A DNA stretch of 64,000 nucleotides, taken from Lycocorax pyrrhopterus obiensis (Eukaryota; Chordata; Aves; Passeriformes; Paradisaeidae). Below the pieces are notes generated by a model, which saw only the letters and a list, made by a program, of their open reading frames with translations, did no database searches and was not told where the DNA came from. The DNA lies in the NCBI GenBank assembly GCA_014706295.1, contig JACSVZ010000006.1, positions 31,223,629 to 31,287,628 of the forward strand, given 5' to 3'. Position numbers and translations under genes: made by a program. Of this stretch, positions 57,844 through 64,000 are shown in pieces (positions within the stretch are counted from its first letter, which is position 1; each line of letters begins with the position of its first letter).

Positions 57844-60800
57844 AATTACTGACATCAGAGCCCTAGGGAGCAGAAAAATGGGACAACTCTGAACCAGTTT
57901 TCTGAAAAGAAACCTGTTGCCAACTCTGGGATTGCTGTGCAAATTATGGATAATTACGAATAATATATTCTCCAACTGTAAAAAAATGAAAATATAGTGA
58001 CATAATTGTGTACAAAATTAAAAAAAATATTTTTATGATATTCTTAGTAGGATAACAGTTTAATTTAGAGGAAAAGATTGAATGTATATTTAACATAGTT
58101 TCAGAAAATGGTAAACACAAAGATTTAAATTCCTAGAAAACTAAAAATACTACTTTAAATACTCAACTAATTCACAAAATAAATGCATAACCATCTTGAT
58201 AGGGAAAACATCAACATTTATAGTGTTCCTGTAAGTTTTATTAAGATGTATCAACTCATCCAATGGTGCATGAAATCACAAAGATTGACATAAACCTCCA
58301 AATGGAAGCAAATGGGAAGCCTGATTATTGAAGGAATGAGAAAAGGCAACCGTGGTCAGCAGTCCTGGAGCCTTCTGGCTGACGATAATGTTTTTCGGGT
58401 CTTAATGACTGATCTAAAATCCTTAAAATCTACTGAGGAATTTTGTTTAAAGAAAAATGAGGCTCTACAACAACTATCAAATATTTGACCAATTCCTTAG
58501 TTTGGAATAGAAAAATATACATTCTTGCCTGTACTCTGGACACTACTATATTTCATCCTTGAAGAATACCAATACTATTGCTAAATACTAGTCCAGACAA
58601 ATTACTTTGCTTGCTTGTCACTTTAACTCCAAACAAGTTGTTTTCCAGAATTAAAAAGGACAAAAAGAAGAAAGACTTTGGCCGTTCCCCAACTTATATA
58701 CAAAAGCAGAGAAAAGCACGGCAGTTCTGATGGGTTTTTTTATACACACTGTCCTGATAATGTGTTTTGGTTTGGTTTTGGTCTTTTTGTCTGTTTGTTT
58801 GAGTTTTTTTAATATTTATTCCTAACCTCATAAAATTTACCCTTAAAAATCTCATTTTGTGTTCTTTGGATCAGATCATTCCTTGTTAGTTGCCGTATTT
58901 ATAGAGAGAGGTAGTAAATTTTTAGTCCAATAGGTATATAATGTCATAAATATTTCATATTTACAGCCTAGAAATGAGTAAAACTCTAGCACAGATGAAC
59001 AAAGGTTTATTACAGCCTTCTGGAAAAAGATCTTTGCCTGACTTAATTTCTGAGTACAGAGTGTCATCTGACATATTTCCTGTTCTTTTGCAATATTTCT
59101 CTTATTTCTCTTCCCAAAACAGCGTTTAAATAATTATGTTAGACTTATACAGTCCCATTGTATTAGAACAAGGATATAAAAGGAATGGAACTTATTTTTT
59201 ACAGACACCCAAACATAGATTAGATGTTCAAATCTCTGTTCCTCTAGGATGTGCTTTCTCCTTTTCTCAATCATACTGAATTGAGAATTATTATGCTAGC
59301 AGTGCATTACCTAAATATTGCCATCCCACAGAAACTTGCCTGGGAACTACGCTCCACTTATACTCAAGGTCATGCTGTAAGTAGTTAATCTGAAACACCT
59401 GAAACATTCCTTGTAAGATGGGATGAGTCTTATCTAATGTTTACCTGTTTCTATTGCCTATGCAGAGAGATTCACATGTATAAGGTAAAAATACAAAAGC
59501 CAAGGTAAAAAAAACTTTATATGAACTAAGATAATACATTTTTATATAAATCAATATAATGGTATACCTTTCAGATTCCTTTAATATGTCTCGTTTCTCA
59601 TCTTAGGTCCCTTTTAAAAAAAATCCTTATTACAGCAATATTATTCTGATATTTACAAGTACCTGTACTAAGTGTACTGTAAAGTATATTATTTCTTCCC
59701 TCTTCCTGGTTTACAAAACTTTTTATTTAAATTTATATACTCAGTAAGTGCACAGATCAGCAATGATTTATAAACGTTTTACTTAGCAAGTGTTTAAGTG
59801 TAGTTGAACTTAATGCAATTAAAAATAATCTTGAATAAAAAAGATTTACTATATGACGATGCTTCCTGTTGATATCTGATATTATGTCATCATAATTGTC
59901 TGTTAAAAAGAAATCATTTAGGGATCTTAAGAATTTCTATTTCAGCAGTAAATCTTCTGGTTTGATTTTAGACTAATTAGCTCAGTTTGTCTAAGCTTGT
60001 ACAAAAAATGAGAAGTAGCAAAAAATAAAAAAATATGTCACACAGGCATAAAATGTTGTGACTAAAACAAAATAGCTAAACATTTTCCATTATATATCTG
60101 ATTTTCCCAGAGTGTGCAGCATCAGATCTTAAGCTGGTGCCAATACATATCAGGAAATGAGCATATTATGGAGAAAAATAACATAATTCAGAAGTAACAG
60201 AGTCTTGTGGAAAATTAAAATCCAACTGCCAGCTCAGAGCACTAGAAGTTTAAAAATAAAATTTCATGTTCTCACAATTCTGCAAAGTGTGCTATTATTA
60301 TAGCTCAAGAGGTTGAGATAATGACATCAGTGAAAAACTGGTAACTACAGGTGGGATTGAGTGATCTCTGCTTCAGTTTTGAATTTATTCCTGGTTGTTT
60401 ATATTTACTGCAGCTTTCTGCCTGTGGACACATTGTACTTCTCCGGGTGTGGGCAGCTCCAAACTGTCTAAAATCAGACTAATTTATGAAGAAGTCCACA
60501 GCCATATAAGAAATTAGTGTGTGTGAGATGATGATAAATGGAATTTCATGGACTAAACTTACAGTTCTGAAAGGCAATGATATAATGAACAACTATCAGA
60601 AGTGGCAGGCACATGAAACTGCAGGTTCCTTAAAAAAAGCATTGTTCAAAAAAACCCCAAAATATAAGAACCCTTTATGATGATAGTAAGACATATTAGT
60701 CTTATTACTTGAACTAGAGGATGCAGTAACTAAAAATGCATGCTATAAAAAGCATTTTCAGGACTAAGAAAACCATAGTAGTGTTCCTTGTTGATGTGCC

Positions 60801-63800
60801 ATTGCTTTCTCTCCTATCAACAAGTTCTGTTGTACACCTTAGAATTTGCAATTTCACAAATTATCAGCAAGTAGATTTCCACTGATGAGGTGGGAATTGA
60901 TGGTGCTGCACTCTGGCAATTCCCATGACAATGTTACTGAGTACCTTTCACAGTGGTAAAGCAGAAAGGTTCTTAGATAAGAGCTGAGGAGCTGACACCG
61001 TGCTTTTCATGCTGTCACACAATAGTGAAGTAGCAACTAGAATATTGGCTGACCACTGTTTTGATGCACTTCCTCTCCTTTATCATTTTCCTCTTGCCCT
61101 TGTTCTTCTTTCCTGTATTATTCCAATTCCACCTCAGAGACTATAAATACATGCTAGAATCCCAACTCTGCCTTTAAACTGGTAGACAAATGTACTGTTT
61201 CATTGAGATTTTTCCCTGACCAAGACTCAGAAGGACACTTATCAAAATGGTGGACATTTTTTGTTCTATTCTGTGGAAAATTTACAATGTAATAAGCTCT
61301 TGTTGGTAAGAAGAATACATTTAATTCCATAGCCTTCTGTGCTGTCCCCCTTGTTTCCAGGTTTTGAGCTAAGTTCAGGTATCTGTGAGTAGATTTTAAT
61401 GCAGAGCAAAGACATTTGCCATCCACCAACTGTAGGTTCTGCAGTCTCTTTCTGTCTCTGTCTGCAGACACATAAGAAATATAATTTTCTCACAAAAATT
61501 AATTTCCAAAAAAGTTACAACAAATTTAAACTTAATTTGGTTTTTCCAGGTTACATGCTCTTCAGTGAACCTCTGTAAGGCTGTATGAGGATCACTCTTT
61601 GCCACTTTACCATATACATCCTGAGGAGTGGCATGTATCAAAGCGGCTATTTTAAGAAACCAACTAATATGTGGATGCACACGTGCATGTGCACATGCAC
61701 ATACAACAAATATGCTTTTATTTTCTCAAAAGATATCCCAAAATTGTAATATCTTCTTCTTGCAGGTGAAAATCAAAGTTTTATGTGATTCTGTTTAGTG
61801 TTCATTTATGTGTTTTGAGATTTAAAAGTAAGATTTTGTATTTTGTGTTGGTCATTGAGTGAGTGAGGAAGGCTGTTCTCTAAAACTGAGCCTGACAGTG
61901 CATAAATTAAATAGCACCTCTGCTTCTCAGCTATTAAATCTTGTGTCTAAACACAAATACTTGAACTGCCTCCTGAGTGCAAGTGCCATAGCTACCTACA
62001 GACAAGTATACACATATGCACTCCATCTGAGCACCTGGGAGCTTAGCAATTGACTAAACTCCATCACAATTCACAAATCAACAGGAAAAGGACTAAATGA
62101 CACCTAAAATCATGGTAACTACAATCCAGTAGTCATGCTCAGACCATGAATAAGCTTTGAGCTTTCTTTGAATCACAGCAGTTGCATTGGTTTAATTCAA
62201 AAACTTCCTGGGGAAGATTGAATCTGAGGCCCAAACTCATTATTCTTCTTAGTACAGGAGGATTCAAAAGCATAAAATAATGCAATATGAGCTACAAATT
62301 AACTTGGAATGAAGACGTGCTTCACTCAGCTCTGAAATACTCAACCAAAGTTATCTAAGGTGTATATAATCACATAATCACAAACCATACAGCATTTACC
62401 GTGGAAAATTTCTTTTTGCTGGGTTGTACTGTAAAGGAGGAAGGCTACTGTGTACTTAGGAAAAGTAGGTGAAAAGTAGGCAAAAAGATTCTTACGCTTC
62501 AAAATCTTCTAAAGAGCAAAAGCTAATACATCTCTTACAGAGAGACAAGACTTTGTTGTTAGTCCCATTAATGTTTCAACAATCTGAGTCCAGGTTATTT
62601 AATGAAGAAAAGCCTCCTTAACAATACAACTAAAATTTTTATTAAAATAAAAACACTTAGTCACTCCTAGTAGCTCTCCCTGTTCCCTGGTGTGGTAGTC
62701 ACATCTGAGAAATATCCCTCAGTATCCGAAAGCCAACACTTAGTCCTTCCTTGAGAAGAAGAAGGATGCTAAAGGATATTGTGATGAGCTGACAGTGCTC
62801 TGCCCTCTCTGCTGGTCTCAAGGATGAGGAAAAATTGTTCAGACATACACCCAACAATAAGCATCCACTCCCATACGCAAGCATCTAAATGCTTTACAGG
62901 AAACACTGGCTGCTCTTACCATCTGGGAGATGGGCAGGAAATATCAGTGTTCACTAATTGAGGTATATCATGCATTTTGGGATATTTGAAAATGGAAATA
63001 TATCTTCAACAAGGAAAGGGAAGGTGAAGGTTCCACAGTTTATACTGGAGTGGGTGCTAGTAAGTTGAGAATATGCTTAACTCTTTATTCAGGGTGTTGT
63101 TAGTGCAGAATATATTCAGAACTCTAATTTCTTGGAAAATAATTTTGAAATTATGTGTTGAAAATATGTGTCAAAAAATATGCAAAAAATTTATTTAACC
63201 CTGCAGGTTTTTGTAAGCCTTGAATCTAAGGTGTTGAAGGTAAAAAATACTGGAGACAACTCTCTACGTTGAGCATAATATGATATTTGTTGTATTTAGA
63301 TGGTCCATAAATACAGTTTCATTATATCATTTTTTATGATAATCTGGAATAGCTCACAAGGTATTTGTATTTATACTGAAATAGCCATAATTTCTCTTTT
63401 TTTATTATATGCTTTGTTTCAGTTTGGGACATGGTGCTACTTCTGATGTTCATAAAGAAGCTCTTCCGTTCACAGAGTGATAATTCTCTCTTACTTTTTT
63501 GGTTGCTACTATAATTTTATGATTATTCTAATTTAGTTTCATTCATTTGCTCTATGTTAAGATAAATTAAAGCTTAATTTCTGATTCTAATTCTACCAAA
63601 GTAAAAGCAATAAAAGGTAACTCCAGATCTCACTAAAATAAAAGTACCTTTTAGTAAACAGGTTAATCCTCCCTGCCCCCCGCCCCCCATTTTTCGCAGC
63701 TGCCAGTTATTTAGATCTGGAGTCCTTCCAAAACTGAGAGTCATAGATGCATTATGCTAAATTCGGCTGCAGCACACATTTCATCTTATGTTTCCCTATA

Positions 63801-63866
63801 TCCTAAGCCCTCATTTGAGGAAGAACAAGAAGTTTAATTAAATATGTATTGAGATTTTCCTCCACA
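57844..63866. other. Unique AT-rich non-coding DNA
   Basis: No gene or repeat is recognised apart from a G/T low-complexity patch (about 58762-58815), the alternating tract at 61675-61705 and a C-rich run (about 63674-63690). Open frames on the - strand near 61.15-61.68 kb (up to 105 codons) overlap each other in different frames and show no known family. Confidence 0.5.
61675..61705. repeat. 31-base alternating purine-pyrimidine tract
   Basis: Every base alternates purine/pyrimidine from ATGCACACGTGC through ACATACA. It contains GTGCAC and ACGTGC steps, so it is a good candidate for Z-DNA formation. It also holds a CACGTG E-box at about 61679-61684. Confidence 0.8.
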
Positions 63867-64000
63867 ATGTCAGCCCAGGATGATGATAAATGTAAGTGGC
63901 TTGCCAGCAGTACAGCTACTCCTTTTATCTCTCTCTATTTTTCAGCTTCCGAGAGAAAGGTCCCTCAATCTAAAGTTTATAAGCAGAAAAAAGGACAATT
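63867..64000 (+). CDS. Possible exon running off the window end
   Basis: ATG at 63867-63869 (A at -3) opens a frame, MSAQDDDK..., that is still open at the last base, 44 codons later. Within it, CCTTTTATCTCTCTCTATTTTTCAG is an excellent polypyrimidine tract and acceptor (AG at 63944-63945). The frame after it reads SERKVPQSKVYKQKKGQ, a basic, protein-like stretch. A donor-like AT|GTAAGT occurs at 63892, but the implied 54-base intron is unusually short for a vertebrate. Removing it would keep the frame. The most likely real feature, if any, is an exon starting at 63946. The protein is not recognised, and the frame shifted by one is also open after the acceptor. Confidence 0.3.
   Translation, partial: MSAQDDDKCKWLASSTATPFISLYFSASERKVPQSKVYKQKKGQ

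Noticed and set aside
1..64000. tRNA, rRNA, CRISPR array or bacterial-type operon
   Set aside because: None of the required structures was seen, and the repeat content is that of a vertebrate (avian) nuclear genome.

Overview
The window reads as avian nuclear DNA, a long AT-rich non-coding stretch (intergenic or intronic). The bird assignment rests on the repeats. They are CR1 LINE fragments of several ages, including 3' fragments typical of birds and reptiles, plus several endogenous-retrovirus LTRs of families common in bird genomes. There are no Alu, B1, L1 or other mammalian repeats. The species cannot be named from this sequence.

No complete protein-coding gene, tRNA, rRNA or CRISPR array is supported. 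The open reading frames present are mostly what AT-rich DNA gives by chance, or lie inside repeats.

Layout. 1-5.7 kb is unique AT-rich DNA with one possible small terminal exon near 3.75 kb. 5.7-7.1 kb holds an ancient, decayed CR1 on the + strand. At 10.75-11.18 kb lies a purine tract of pentamers that changes stepwise from GGGGA to GGGAA to GAGAA to GAAAA. 13.69-14.13 kb is a solo LTR on the - strand with a 4-bp target duplication. 14.1-27.8 kb is mostly unique, with a small CR1 scrap near 20 kb and stretches that resemble conserved non-coding elements. 27.82-28.49 kb is an LTR on the - strand. 28.5-33.8 kb is unique apart from a possible decayed coding segment near 32 kb. 33.86-34.43 kb and 43.26-43.81 kb are sister solo LTRs, in the same orientation and each with its own 6-bp target duplication. 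Between them, 38.73-39.20 kb is another solo LTR. 50.22-50.79 kb is a further LTR. 52.04-52.34 kb is an old CR1 scrap. 53.29-54.88 kb is two CR1 3' fragments in tandem. 57.41-57.84 kb is a probable LTR on the - strand. The last 134 bases hold an open frame with a strong splice acceptor and could be the start of a coding exon that continues past the window.

The region is therefore a record of mobile-element insertion in otherwise unique DNA. The items most worth checking are the possible exons at 63.87-64.00 kb, 3.75 kb and 32 kb, the graded pentamer tract, and the possible conserved non-coding blocks.
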